Below are positions 1-8,265 of a DNA stretch of 64,000 bases, piece by piece. Location of the stretch: contig NZ_JBPAOH010000001.1 of assembly GCF_050875635.1 (NCBI RefSeq), positions 92,503-156,502 of the forward strand, given 5' to 3'. Source of the stretch: Hassallia sp050875635. GTDB lineage: Bacteria > Cyanobacteriota > Cyanobacteriia > Cyanobacteriales > Nostocaceae. A model generated the notes under the pieces. That model had not been told where the DNA came from, made no database searches, and saw nothing but the letters and a program-made list of their open reading frames with translations. Made by a program: the position numbers and the translations under genes. The stretch's first letter is position 1, and every line of letters starts with the position of its first letter.

Positions 1-278
1 ATTGGCGCTCTGGCAACGGTAACTAAGAAGATTACAGTCATTAGCACTGCCAAAGATGATAACCGATTTTGTGGTAATTTAATCAGGTTAACTATTGCTG
101 CGATCGCATTCTGTATTACATTATCTAGCGGTTGTCCGGAAAGTACGTTTAAAATCTGCCCTGTGGCATATGGTACAACCAAATCGATAATTTCAAAGAT
201 GCTCGCTGCGGCAATACTAAATATAACCGCTACTCGATAGCGATCGTAATATTTGATAATGTCTCTAAATTTTGCCAT
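1..278 (-). CDS. ABC exporter, N-terminal membrane domain (partial)
   Basis: The gene runs off the left edge; only the first 92 codons are present, starting at the ATG complementary to 276-278. The translation opens MAKFRDIIKYYDRYRVAVIF and continues through two hydrophobic segments with a charged loop between them. This is the typical start of a half-size type I ABC exporter (fused membrane and ATPase domains), with the sequence FEIIDLVVPYATGQILN resembling the first transmembrane helix of MsbA/lipid-type exporters. The ATPase part is outside the window, so the substrate cannot be guessed. Confidence 0.6.
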   Translation of the reverse strand, partial: MAKFRDIIKYYDRYRVAVIFSIAAASIFEIIDLVVPYATGQILNVLSGQPLDNVIQNAIAAIVNLIKLPQNRLSSLAVLMTVIFLVTVARAP

Positions 279-298
279 AATGCACCCTATTTAATGAG

Positions 299-327
299 GT
301 AGAGACGTTCCAACGGAACGTCTGTAC
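299..327. repeat. palindromic repeat GTAGAGACGTTCC type
   Basis: An inverted repeat built from GAGACGTTCC and GGAACGTCT with flanking GTA/TAC, followed at about 333-352 by a half copy. The same unit recurs at 14891-14965 and 24638-24709, each time as a pair. It is a dispersed palindromic repeat of this genome; no coding function is seen. Confidence 0.7.
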
Positions 328-479
328 AAAACCGCTGGAACGTCTGTACAAAAGTGATAAGTTGTGTTTTCACTTTTCACTTTTCACCCTTAACTCTTCA
401 CTACTTGACATTGCAGTTGAGCCACGGACTTTTAATAATACATTTGTAGTATTTTGTAGTCAAGGAGTACTAGAGTAAA

Positions 480-1349
480 TCATCCTTTGGGAGTAGCTAA
501 CACTTGGGAGGGAAAAAATTCTAAGCGATAGCGATAAAGTGCGACTGGATGAGAGCCGGCTTTGAAGTAATCTGGATCTTGCGGTGAAAGGTAGACAGCA
601 GTCACTTGATCTGCTTCTATCACGGGATTAGATGTAGAAAGTTTGCGGTAAGCGGTTGTTGATTCTACGGAGTTGAAATAAGGATTAGAACCACCTTTAA
701 ATAGCTGCTGAAAGACTTCTGTAGTGATGAACTTATTATCCGGTGTAGTTTCTGTAGCGCGTGCGGTGACAATAGAAACTAACTGAAGATTGCCTTTTAA
801 TAAGGTAATTTGACGATTGGGCGATTTTGGATCTACTTTGACTGATAACACGCGATCGCCTAAATAAGTCCGTGCTAAATTCAAGCTATTAAATGCCCTA
901 TCTGCAATTACAACGGGCAATTTGTTATCTATCCGAGGTATGAGTTTTAAACCGGAAATAGGCAATTGCTGTTTTATAAATCGTACTGGAAAACTCACAG
1001 GTTGATTTAGCTGTCCGCGATTACCTTCAAAACCAGGTGTGATTATATCTGGTGCTAAAGGTGCAGCCAAATCTATTAAAGTACTTTTAAGCTGCCAATT
1101 ACCCGCCATCCAATCAGGATAAATCAAATCACCTTCAGGCGATCGCACCGTAGTTATTTTTTCCCACCGAGGAAAATTCGCCAACCTTTGACCCTTCGGG
1201 TCAGCAAGTTTCCCATCTCCTGTCGGAGACGCTACGCGAACGACGCAAAGCGCCAAGACGGGAACTTGCTGACTTAATTCTCCCGCTGCTGCTTCTTGAC
1301 CAGACAGCAGAAATAAAACAATTAAGCAAACACTTAAAATCGCTTTCAT
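480..1349 (-). CDS. exported conserved protein with in-frame repeat insertion
   Basis: A protein of about 289 residues. I chose the ATG at 1349 because it begins a clean signal peptide (MKAILSVCLIVLFLLSG, then QEAAA); an in-frame ATG at 1376 would add nine residues. The mature part has no motif I recognise with certainty; the segments PDWMAGNWQLKSTLIDLAAP and the C-terminal YRYRLEFF resemble cyanobacterial/plastid proteins of the DUF6816 type, offered only as a possibility. Residues about 25-57 (SQQVP through LANF) are encoded by a palindromic repeat at about 1199-1273 whose arms (CAGCAAGTT... and ...AACTTGCTG) are inverted; the frame stays open through it. Likely located in the periplasm or thylakoid lumen; function unknown. 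Confidence 0.6.
   Translation of the reverse strand: MKAILSVCLIVLFLLSGQEAAAGELSQQVPVLALCVVRVASPTGDGKLADPKGQRLANFPRWEKITTVRSPEGDLIYPDWMAGNWQLKSTLIDLAAPLAPDIITPGFEGNRGQLNQPVSFPVRFIKQQLPISGLKLIPRIDNKLPVVIADRAFNSLNLARTYLGDRVLSVKVDPKSPNRQITLLKGNLQLVSIVTARATETTPDNKFITTEVFQQLFKGGSNPYFNSVESTTAYRKLSTSNPVIEADQVTAVYLSPQDPDYFKAGSHPVALYRYRLEFFPSQVLATPKG
1199..1273. repeat. palindromic repeat inside a coding region
   Basis: Inverted arms TCAGCAAGTT and AACTTGCTGA flank a centre containing CCTGTCGGAGACGCTACGCG, a motif of the kind found in dispersed Nostocales palindromes. It lies wholly within the exported-protein gene and keeps the reading frame. Confidence 0.55.
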
Positions 1350-1376
1350 AGCAAGCATTAGAGATATATATTGCAA

Positions 1377-1920
1377 AGTATTAATTTTTATTTGATTAAA
1401 AACTCATTTAATTAGAAATTTTATTAAACTTTCTTTATTAAAATTAACATATACAGCAATAAACTAAACAAATACATAACTTCCCAATCTAATTTATTGG
1501 CGTTACACAGAAGCAAGCAGAGCTAGAATAAGAGCGAATTTGTCCTCTGTGATACCTACTCACTGCTGTTTTTGAAGTTTTAGGTAAGTAAGTCCTGATG
1601 ATTCTCCTTAATTAAGGTATTATTGAATTAAATAGTGTCATTTAATGTGTATAATACGTAAAAAATTAAGTATTTATACTTAATAACCTGATTTTAATTA
1701 TTTAGTGATTGTAGAATTACTTATTTTTAAAGCTTGACCGTATATTATGCTTCTATGGGGTGCTATAGATAAAAGGCAAGTAGCTTTGAACTAAAATCAG
1801 GTATAAAACTTGCTCTTGAGCCGGCTGGTGCTTTAACGGAGGTTTCCTCTGCAACGCACTGCCTGAAAAGATTTTTAGGGTGCTATTTCAAATAAATTCC
1901 TATTTATAGTTCTTGAACGA
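1377..1920. other. intergenic region, likely divergent promoters
   Basis: About 540 AT-rich bases between two divergently transcribed genes. A -10-like TATAAT within GTGTATAATACG near 1648 faces the PATAN-GTPase operon, which would give a leader of more than 250 bases. I see no open frame or RNA gene here. Confidence 0.3.
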
Positions 1921-2793
1921 ATGAGCCTATCTAGTTCTTTTACGGATTTTTCCTTAGCGGAATTATTCCAACTGATTGACCAAGGGCGAAAATCAGGTTG
2001 CTTGAGTGTGTGTACTTTACCAAACCTTCATGCTGCTGGATCTAAATCCCTACATTACTATATTTGGTTTCGCCAGGGGCGTATTGTCGCTGCGGCTAAT
2101 CGCTTAAATGGTCAGGAATTAGTATCTAAGATAATCAAAAGAAAGTGGTGTAACCCAGTCAGAGAAAATATTACTAGAAGTGCTACAGGAACACCTTTGG
2201 GTTTAGAGTTGAAAACCGAAGGATTGCTGAGTGCTGAACAGCTCAATCTATTATTTGCCAGTCAACTGCAACAAGTTCGAGAACTGTTTGAAATTCAAAC
2301 CGGTGTATTTAAACTTGATAGCAAGGCTACTTTGCCTTGGACAGAGATGACAGGATTAAGCCTAAGAGCAACTGAAGTAGCGCTGATGGCTTTGAGAGCA
2401 TTGAAAAACTGGGAAGTATTAGCTGATGTACTTCCAGATGTCAGTTCTGGCATTAAAAGTATTACACAAAACAAACCACAATTTCGCTTGAATCCTTTCG
2501 AGTGGCAAGTGTGGGAATTTGCGAATGGAAGTGTTGATTTAAGTGCGATCGCAACTCAACTCAATCAACCTACATTAATAGTTCAACAAGCTGCTTTCCG
2601 GCTAATGCTTGCAGGTTTGGTAGAAGAAGTTTCTTTGCAGCAATGTACACCCGAACTAAATAATTACCCGATGGATGAAAGTCAAGGAATTGCGTCTAGC
2701 TGGGGACAAAAAAAAGTTCCAGAACCAAACATGCTGAAGGTAAGTACAGCATTTTTACAAAATTTAGTCGGCTTTTTAAGGAGTAAAGCTTAA
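1921..2793 (+). CDS. PATAN (DUF4388) domain protein
   Basis: 290 residues. Residues about 3-150 carry the PATAN/DUF4388 signature: FSLAELFQLIDQGRKSGCL at the start, then a beta-rich stretch with IWFRQGRIVAA. This domain is found at the N-terminus of the Anabaena response regulator PatA and in GTPase-linked proteins. Residues about 195-250 look like a small winged-helix-type module (VWEFANGSVDLSAIATQLNQ ... LMLAGLVEEV). There is no receiver domain. Its TAA overlaps the ATG of the next gene (TAATG), so the two are translationally coupled; it is the first gene of a four-gene operon with a GTPase and a roadblock protein. Likely an adaptor in a GTPase signalling module; the output is unknown. Confidence 0.8.
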   Translation: MSLSSSFTDFSLAELFQLIDQGRKSGCLSVCTLPNLHAAGSKSLHYYIWFRQGRIVAAANRLNGQELVSKIIKRKWCNPVRENITRSATGTPLGLELKTEGLLSAEQLNLLFASQLQQVRELFEIQTGVFKLDSKATLPWTEMTGLSLRATEVALMALRALKNWEVLADVLPDVSSGIKSITQNKPQFRLNPFEWQVWEFANGSVDLSAIATQLNQPTLIVQQAAFRLMLAGLVEEVSLQQCTPELNNYPMDESQGIASSWGQKKVPEPNMLKVSTAFLQNLVGFLRSKA

Positions 2794-3338
2794 TGGAAAT
2801 CCTACGCATAGTAATTACGGGTGGCGTAGGTGCAGGCAAAAGTAGCTTGATTCGCACAATTAGTGAAATTGATGTTGTTGACACGGAGAAGGAAGTTACT
2901 GATGAACTAGCAGAAATTAAAGCTAAAACTACCGTAGCTATGGACTTTGGGCGGATTGTCATAGCAGCCAATCAATCACTGCACCTTTATGGGACACCAG
3001 GACAAGCGCGATTTGACTTTATGTGGGACATCTTGATTCGTAAAGCTCAAGCTTACATCCTGTTAGTAGCTGCACACCGCCCCGATCATTTCCGTTTTGG
3101 TCGCAAAATTGTCAAGTTTATGAATCAAAGGGTGCAAATTCCTTATTTAATTGGGGTGACTCATACTGACTGTGCGGATGCTTGGGAACTCGAAGATGTG
3201 GCGTTAGCTTTGGGATTTGTCGATGAAACTACTCGACCGCCTTTGTTAGCTGTAAATGCTACCGAAACAGCTTCAGTAAAAGAAGCATTAATGGCGATCG
3301 TTTTAGAATTAGCCAAATCTTGCCAGCATCAACCTTAA
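2793..3338 (+). CDS. small Ras-like GTPase (MglA/Arf type)
   Basis: 181 residues, about the size of a single GTPase domain. The P-loop GGVGAGKSS is at residues 10-18, a switch-I threonine lies in KTTVAMDFG (about 45-53), and the G3 region is GTPGQ (67-71), where the usual DTAGQ Asp is replaced by Gly. The G4 motif is THTD (123-126) in place of NKxD, so guanine recognition may rest on the final Asp. It follows the PATAN gene with an ATG overlap and precedes a roadblock protein, the fold of the usual activating protein for bacterial GTPases of this kind. By analogy with MglA/MglB it may work as a spatial or motility switch; that role is inferred. Confidence 0.85.
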   Translation: MEILRIVITGGVGAGKSSLIRTISEIDVVDTEKEVTDELAEIKAKTTVAMDFGRIVIAANQSLHLYGTPGQARFDFMWDILIRKAQAYILLVAAHRPDHFRFGRKIVKFMNQRVQIPYLIGVTHTDCADAWELEDVALALGFVDETTRPPLLAVNATETASVKEALMAIVLELAKSCQHQP

Positions 3339-3493
3339 CAAACAAAGCGAATGCAAAAAAAAAGAATGCCAAAAGTAAAAAAGGATTCTTGCTTTTGTTA
3401 GCGTTTTCCTTTTAACTTTAATTTGTCTTAGTAGTAAATTATCAAAAAGCATCTGATGGAAATAACTTTATTGGAATAAGCAGTTTACCGCCT

Positions 3494-4054
3494 ATGCCTT
3501 TAGGCAAAATCCTGAAGCTACTCGCAGAGGCATTTCAGAAAACGCCTACTGAGTCTGTAAATGCATCAAAATTGCCAACAACGGAGAATACGACCTTACC
3601 GACAACTACCGAAAATCTCGAAACGTTACCAATAAGTACGGAAAACAGGGAAATAGATTTACCAATAATTTTGGAGAAAAAAGTCATGATTAACACTTCG
3701 ATACTACAAGACGAACTGCAAAACTTTGTTAGCGGCACCTCTGATGTTCAAGGCGCAGCTTTAGTCAGTCCTGATGGCTTGGCTTTAGCTTCGGTGCTAC
3801 CTGGAGGTATGGACGACGAACGTACCGCTGCAATGTCTGCATCTATGCTTTCTTTGGGCGAACGCATCGGACGCGAACTGTCTCGCGGTAATGTTGAGCG
3901 GATTGTCGTCGAAGGTGAGAAAGGCTACGGAGTTTTGGTTGGCTGTAGTAATGACGCTGTTTTATTAGTTCTCGCTAATGCATCGGTAAAACAAGGCTTG
4001 TTGTTTCTAGAAGTTAAACGAGCCGTTGCCAGAATAGCACCTTTGCTTGGTTAG
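3494..4054 (+). CDS. roadblock/LC7 domain protein
   Basis: 186 residues if translated from 3494. The conserved roadblock/LC7 domain occupies residues about 65-186 (ELQNFVSGTSDVQGAALVSP, then LALASVLP and ERIVVEGEKGYGVLV), typical of MglB-like GTPase partners. The first 64 residues are a Thr/Pro/Glu-rich linker with a repeated LPTTTEN-type unit. An internal ATG at 3686, preceded by GGAG nine bases upstream, would give a 122-residue protein, the usual size for the family, whereas the 3494 ATG has no clear ribosome site; the internal start may therefore be the true one. Likely a GTPase-activating or scaffold partner of the preceding gene. Confidence 0.8.
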   Translation: MPLGKILKLLAEAFQKTPTESVNASKLPTTENTTLPTTTENLETLPISTENREIDLPIILEKKVMINTSILQDELQNFVSGTSDVQGAALVSPDGLALASVLPGGMDDERTAAMSASMLSLGERIGRELSRGNVERIVVEGEKGYGVLVGCSNDAVLLVLANASVKQGLLFLEVKRAVARIAPLLG

Positions 4055-4256
4055 CTAATAACACGAAGCAACCCCTATTCAGATTTGTGGATTGCGGATT
4101 TTCTCTCTTAAGTTGCCATTATTAATTTACAACTAATTTGTAACTTTAATTTTGGCAAAATAAAAGAAAAAATTTGGAAAAGATGTAATGTCCATATTCC
4201 TTAAGTTTTCAACCTGAGACTGCACAAATAAAAAATGAATTTTAGGAGAATCGTTT

Positions 4257-4718
4257 ATGTCACGTCCAATACTGGGAGATTTCAGCAGTATAGTTTGTTT
4301 CAAGTCGGCAATTGTCGGCATGGAAGATGCTTTGGGTGAAAAGGCAACAGCGATCGCTTTAATTTCAGCCGGTCGCAGACGTGGTAAACTTTTGGCACAA
4401 GAATTAGGTTTAGCAGGTGCAAACTTGTCTTTAGATGATATTGCCTCCAAACTTGGGTTTGCTTTTGGTAAAGATGGTACTCGGTTGTGTATCATTAATC
4501 GTATCAAAGCCGAAGGAGATGTTATCAAAGTTTACACTAGCGAAACTTTATGTTCTACGGGGGAACCTCAAGGTTCAGACCGTAAATGTACTTACACCCT
4601 CGGTGCTATTTGGGGGGCACTACAGCAAACCTTTGGCAAGCGCTTTCAAGGAAAACACACAGAATCGGTACTTCGCGGTGGTGAGTACGATGTATTTGAG
4701 TTTACTGAAATGAATTGA
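4257..4718 (+). CDS. V4R-like small-molecule-binding protein
   Basis: 153 residues, preceded by a good ribosome site (AGGAG, 8 bases before ATG). The C-terminal half (Cys at ETLCSTGE, CTYTLGAIWGALQQTFGKRF, ES...GGEYDVFEF) follows the pattern of V4R / bacterial hydrocarbon-binding domains, which end in a Y.G...G.....G...E....G....F arrangement. The N-terminal helix contains GRRRGKLLAQELGL. It lies about 200 bases behind the roadblock gene and probably belongs to the same GTPase module as a sensory or scaffold part. The family assignment rests on pattern only. Confidence 0.55.
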   Translation: MSRPILGDFSSIVCFKSAIVGMEDALGEKATAIALISAGRRRGKLLAQELGLAGANLSLDDIASKLGFAFGKDGTRLCIINRIKAEGDVIKVYTSETLCSTGEPQGSDRKCTYTLGAIWGALQQTFGKRFQGKHTESVLRGGEYDVFEFTEMN

Positions 4719-4775
4719 GAATTGGTAATTGGAGATTGGGCATAGGGCATAGGGCATTGGGCATAGTAGTAAAAT

Positions 4776-4809
4776 GTAGGGTGCGTTAGGGAACCGTAAC
4801 GCACCCTAC
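4776..4809. repeat. palindromic GTAGGGTGCGTTA repeat
   Basis: Inverted repeat with arms GTAGGGTGCGTTA and TAACGCACCCTAC around a short loop; a variant occurs at 47411-47446. It abuts the broken end of the Uma2 fragment. Confidence 0.7.
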
Positions 4810-4811
4810 CT

Positions 4812-4934
4812 TCAAAGAAGATAACGCTTTTCTCCCAACTCAGTTAAAATCGCTTCAAACCGTTGCCAAGTGACCGGCTGGAGGGTTACTTTTTGACCAG
4901 GTTCTAATTGCAAGCGGATGGAAGTTGTTAACAT
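4812..4934 (-). pseudogene. Uma2 family nuclease, N-terminal fragment
   Basis: A 40-codon open frame beginning MLTTSIRLQLEPGQKVTLQP and continuing VTWQRFEAILTELGEKR matches the N-terminal segment of Uma2 (DUF820) putative endonucleases, which normally run to about 190 residues. The frame ends three codons later exactly at a palindromic repeat. It is a truncated remnant. Confidence 0.55.
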
Positions 4935-5069
4935 GGCAATTTTCTTTCCGTTGCTTGTAAATATTTATTATTGCACTCAAGCTCTAAAGATCGCGCGATC
5001 GCGCACACCCAAGGTAAGAAGTGCCGATACCAGACAGTGACAACTTGTGAACCAATTACCCATTCCCGA

Positions 5070-5477
5070 TTACCCATTAATCTCTGTCAACGGTGCAGGT
5101 TGCCAAACTTCTCCATACTGTTCTCGTAAAGCGTGCCAAGCTTCGACTTGACCGGGTTCATATTCTCCCGGTTTACCCCATTGTAAAAATAAACTTAAAG
5201 CGGCTTCTTGTTTCTCATCTAAAAAGCGGATGGCATAAGTGGTAAAATTGCCTCGCTTCGCTTCACCCGTTTCAAATTTCACCTGAGTAATTTTATCCAT
5301 ATTCAAGTGAAATTCAAAACCTTCGGTGTGCATATTAGCATATTTACCTTTGGGTAACTCTGCATAAAACAGCTTTTCTATTTTGCCACGCGCTTCTAAT
5401 ACAGCAGCGCTGCTAGTAACAATTAAACGTAGAGTTCCTAGAGTTTCGCAAGCTTCTAAAAATTCTTTTAAAGTCAT
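5070..5477 (-). CDS. conserved protein, possibly ChuX/HutX-like
   Basis: 135 residues from the ATG at 5477 (MTLKEFLEACETLGTLRLIV). The frame is open further upstream to 5687, but that part translates a heptamer repeat array and is not believable protein. The sequence reads FHLNMDKITQVKFETGEAKR followed by YAIRFLDEKQEAALSLFLQW, a layout that recalls one lobe of ChuX/HutX heme-utilisation proteins; this is a weak fold-level guess. It lies downstream of phoH in the same direction, separated by a repeat array of about 220 bases. No signal peptide; probably cytoplasmic. Confidence 0.6.
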   Translation of the reverse strand: MTLKEFLEACETLGTLRLIVTSSAAVLEARGKIEKLFYAELPKGKYANMHTEGFEFHLNMDKITQVKFETGEAKRGNFTTYAIRFLDEKQEAALSLFLQWGKPGEYEPGQVEAWHALREQYGEVWQPAPLTEING

Positions 5478-5483
5478 AGTTGG

Positions 5484-5698
5484 GTGTTGGTTGTTAGTTG
5501 TTAGTTGTTGGTTGTTGGGCATGGGGCATGGGGGAGGCAGTGCGGTCTTGGGGTCTCCCCAAGTGGAGCACCTGCCGTCATGGGGCATGGGGCATGGGGC
5601 AAGCGTCCAAGTGGGCTGAGATCGAAATTTGGCTTTATTCCCATTGCCCATTGCCCATTGCCCATTGCCCATTGCCCCATGCCCCACTATCCACGCTT
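5484..5698. repeat. heptamer array with embedded palindrome
   Basis: Tandem heptamers of the GGGCATG / CCCATTG type at both ends, reading in opposite senses so the block can fold on itself, with an inserted palindromic unit (GGCAGTGCGG ... CCTGCCGTC) at about 5535-5580. Related units are at 12.1, 13.7, 15.8 and 60.3 kb. Confidence 0.75.
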
Positions 5699-6652
5699 TT
5701 ATTTTTCGTGTTGTTCGTAAGCAGCGACAATTCGCTGAACTAAAGCATGGCGCACGACATCTTTTTGAGAAAATTCACAAAAGGAAATGCCTTGAACATT
5801 CTTTAAAATATGTAACGCCACCGATAATCCAGATTCTTGGTGAGGTAACAAATCGGTTTGTGTTATGTCACCTGTAATCACCATGCGAGAATGAAAGCCC
5901 AAACGAGTCAAAACCATTTTCATTTGAGCGGGTGTGGTATTTTGAGCTTCGTCTACAATCACAAAAGCGTTGTTGAGAGTGCGTCCCCGCATGTAGGCGA
6001 GGGGTGCAACTTCTATTACACCGCGTTCCATCAAATTCGGTACTTTTTCGGGGTCGATAAATTCATTGATGGCATCGTAGAGCGGACGGAGATAGGGATT
6101 TACTTTTTGTTGTAAGTCTCCAGGCAAAAAGCCGAGTTTTTCACCGGCTTCGACGGCAGGACGAGTTAAAATAAGCTTTTCAAATTCGTTGGCAAGAAGT
6201 GCTTGCACGGCAACGACAACAGCGAGGAAAGTTTTACCAGTACCAGCAGGACCGATGCAGAATGTCAAGTCTCGCTGACGTAGAGCGTTAATGTACTGTC
6301 GCTGGCGAAAGGTTTTGGCACGGATTTCTTCTCCCTTCCGAGTTCTGGCAAGAACATCTCGCTGCAACTCGTGTAACTCTTCAGTGCGATCGCTATCCAA
6401 AGCCTGACGAGCTGTTAAAATATCGGCGCTAGTGATGGTATTACCACTAGTCCACAAATCTTCAAGCGATCGCACTAATCGAGTAGCTAAATCAATTTGT
6501 TTATCTGTACCAGCAATGTGTAATTCCTGTCCCCGCAGCACCAGGTTAGCTCCTGTTTGCCGGGATATGGTTTTGAGATTTTCTTCATGTTGTCCCGCTA
6601 GCGCGATCGCGCTTTCGATATTCGGCAGTTGAATTGGCAAGGCAGCTGCCAT
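5699..6652 (-). CDS. phoH: PhoH family ATPase
   Basis: 317 residues from the ATG at 6652 (MAAALPIQLPN); in-frame upstream codons are not conserved-looking. A KH-like N-terminal part is followed by the PhoH domain with Walker A GPAGTGKT (134-141) and Walker B FVIVDEAQNT, and the characteristic GEKLGFLPGDLQQKV and YMRGRTLNNAF stretches. Cytoplasmic ATP-binding protein, linked in other bacteria to RNA metabolism. It lies downstream of ffh-rpsP-KH protein, a common cyanobacterial order. Confidence 0.92.
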   Translation of the reverse strand: MAAALPIQLPNIESAIALAGQHEENLKTISRQTGANLVLRGQELHIAGTDKQIDLATRLVRSLEDLWTSGNTITSADILTARQALDSDRTEELHELQRDVLARTRKGEEIRAKTFRQRQYINALRQRDLTFCIGPAGTGKTFLAVVVAVQALLANEFEKLILTRPAVEAGEKLGFLPGDLQQKVNPYLRPLYDAINEFIDPEKVPNLMERGVIEVAPLAYMRGRTLNNAFVIVDEAQNTTPAQMKMVLTRLGFHSRMVITGDITQTDLLPHQESGLSVALHILKNVQGISFCEFSQKDVVRHALVQRIVAAYEQHEK

Positions 6653-7007
6653 AGTATTTCTTATGTGTGAGGAATTGTTCTTTATAAAGGTTAAGATTTT
6701 TTTGGACGTTGGCGTAACCTGCACCCAGAGCGCGATCGCACTTGGCGCGATTTAGAGGAAAAACTGATACGGTAAACTTAAGTACAACTAAATATTTTAA
6801 TAGTTAGACCTGTTTACTAAAACAAGAGACGCGATCGAGAACGCATCTCTTACTTGCTGGTTTTTGTTGATGGGTGTTTCCCATCTGTTCAATCAAAAAA
6901 AGCATTTTGTGTATGCAGATAGCTTACCAAAAACCGCTTAATTTAGGGTCGCGTGGCTTGCCACACGACCTTAAATATAATTTTGGGGATAAATGTCAAA
7001 ATAATTA

Positions 7008-7150
7008 TTAACTCATAATTCATAATTCATAATTAAAGAATCGGTAAAGCGCGAACACGCTCTTTTTTAATGAGCGCGGTCAACAATCCCGTCGAGAGTT
7101 CAAGCTCTCACTGATTGAAATTATGAATTATGAATTATCAATTACGAATT
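7008..7150. mobile_element. possible small MITE
   Basis: About 140 bases with terminal inverted repeats made of ATTCATAATTCATAATT units and no coding capacity; the centre (about 7050-7085) can fold through complementary GCGC/CTC segments. Proposed as a non-autonomous element from its shape only. Confidence 0.35.
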
Positions 7151-7247
7151 ACGTTGACTTTGCCACAAGTAATTCTGAGGAAAGGAAAACTCAAAATAAT
7201 TGTTACGGCTTATCCCCATGTTGTACCGATGCCAAATCTGAAAATTC

Positions 7248-7298
7248 TTCAATAAACCCGCATAAAGGCGTTTACCGTAGGATAGCGGGCTTATTGAA
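7248..7298. ncRNA. strong hairpin, possible structured RNA
   Basis: TTCAATAAACCCGC (7248-7261) pairs with GCGGGCTTATTGAA (7285-7298), 13 of 14 positions, around a 23-base loop. No T-run follows on either strand, so it is not an obvious terminator. It lies just downstream of the KH-protein gene and may be an RNA element or another palindromic repeat. Confidence 0.3.
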
Positions 7299-7347
7299 GA
7301 CGATGGGTGTGGACTTTACTGCGTAACCGCATAAAGTAATTTACTTT

Positions 7348-7791
7348 TTAGTTGAAACTAGAGCGGACGCGGGGTTTAACAATAGGTCGTGAGTCGTTTC
7401 CTTCTCTTGGTCTCGATTTCGGTGCTGGTAATCGCTCTTCCGAGTCTTCATCAAAAGACATACCTTCTCGACCTTGGGCATTACTGCCGTAGATATCTAG
7501 GTATACTGATTGTCCAGCTGTTTCGGCGGCTGCGGCAATAACCGTGCGAATCGCCTGGATATTGCGTCCTCCCCGACCAAACACTTTTCCTTTATCTGCG
7601 CTGTCGAAGGCTATGCGAATCCAAACTCGTTTGAGGATGTGAGAAATTTCACAATCGACGCTCAAAGACTGCGGAGATTCCAAAAACGGCTGCACTAAAA
7701 ACTTTACCAGCCTAACGTAGTCAGGACTGGCTGTCCTCAATTTTGTTTCGTCGTTATGATGCGGCTTTTGCACTGAGCTGTTCAAAAACAT
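7348..7791 (-). CDS. khpA: KH domain RNA-binding protein (KhpA-like)
   Basis: 147 residues. A single KH domain spans residues about 22-100, with the nucleic-acid-binding loop GRGGRNIQ and the preceding LVQPFLESPQSL stretch typical of KhpA. The C-terminal third is charged and proline-rich (PAPKSRPREGNDSRP). The ATG at 7791 overlaps the end of rpsP by 38 bases, so the two are probably coupled. Bacterial KhpA proteins bind RNA and often sit directly after rpsP. Confidence 0.88.
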   Translation of the reverse strand: MFLNSSVQKPHHNDETKLRTASPDYVRLVKFLVQPFLESPQSLSVDCEISHILKRVWIRIAFDSADKGKVFGRGGRNIQAIRTVIAAAAETAGQSVYLDIYGSNAQGREGMSFDEDSEERLPAPKSRPREGNDSRPIVKPRVRSSFN

Positions 7792-8014
7792 TAGCTTTTT
7801 GTAAGATGCTACGCACGGTGTCAGTTGGTTGAGCGCCTTGTTGCAGTCGCTTCACGATACCGTCAACATCGAGTCGCACTTCATCGGTTCTGGGGTTGTA
7901 GAATCCAAGTTCTTCTAGGGGACGACCATCGCGGCGATCAAGGCTGTTAATAGCGACAATACGATAACTTACTTCCCGTTTTTTTCCGTATCGCTTCAAG
8001 CGCAGTTTAATCAT
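7754..8014 (-). CDS. rpsP: 30S ribosomal protein S16
   Basis: 86 residues, standard length. The start MIKLRLKRYGKKREVSYRIV and the segment RDGRPLEELGFYNP are diagnostic of bS16. It is between ffh (upstream) and the KH protein gene (overlapping downstream), the usual arrangement. Confidence 0.97.
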   Translation of the reverse strand: MIKLRLKRYGKKREVSYRIVAINSLDRRDGRPLEELGFYNPRTDEVRLDVDGIVKRLQQGAQPTDTVRSILQKANVFEQLSAKAAS

Positions 8015-8104
8015 GATTGAGAAAATATTCTCCTATGCGTGACCTATCAGTTTGTAGCTTGTTGATGCTGGAATGCTAATTTTAGCACTAGCCTAGCATT
8101 AACT

Positions 8105-8265
8105 GCTAGGAGTCAATGGGGAATGGGTAATGGGTAATGGGCAATGGGTAATGGGGAGTGGGGAGACAAGGGGACAAGGAGACAAGGAGACAAAGAGGAA
8201 TTACCTATGCCCAATGCCCAATGCCCAATGCCCTATGCCCCATGCCCAATGCCCCATGCCCTAAA
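8105..8265. repeat. heptamer repeat array between ffh and rpsP
   Basis: Runs of GGGTAAT/GGGCAAT on the left and complementary CCCAATG/CCCATGC units on the right, with AAGGAGAC octamer-like units between (about 8160-8200). The two halves are inverted and could form a long hairpin between two operon genes. Confidence 0.75.

Larger units (their letters stand above)
6653..7347. other. intergenic region with inverted repeats
   Basis: About 700 bases without a convincing gene. An AT-rich inverted repeat pair (about 7010-7037 TTCATAATTCATAATT, and about 7118-7140 the complement) brackets a centre containing a GCGCG...CGCGG hairpin, the layout of a small MITE. A separate hairpin sits at 7248-7298. 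Confidence 0.45.

Noticed and set aside
5478..5687. N-terminal extension of the protein at 5070
   Set aside because: The added residues (MGHGAMGNGQWAMG type) are the translated heptamer array; the ATG at 5477 starts normal protein.
7123..7326. 67-codon frame
   Set aside because: It spans an AT-rich inverted repeat and a hairpin, with no ribosome site.
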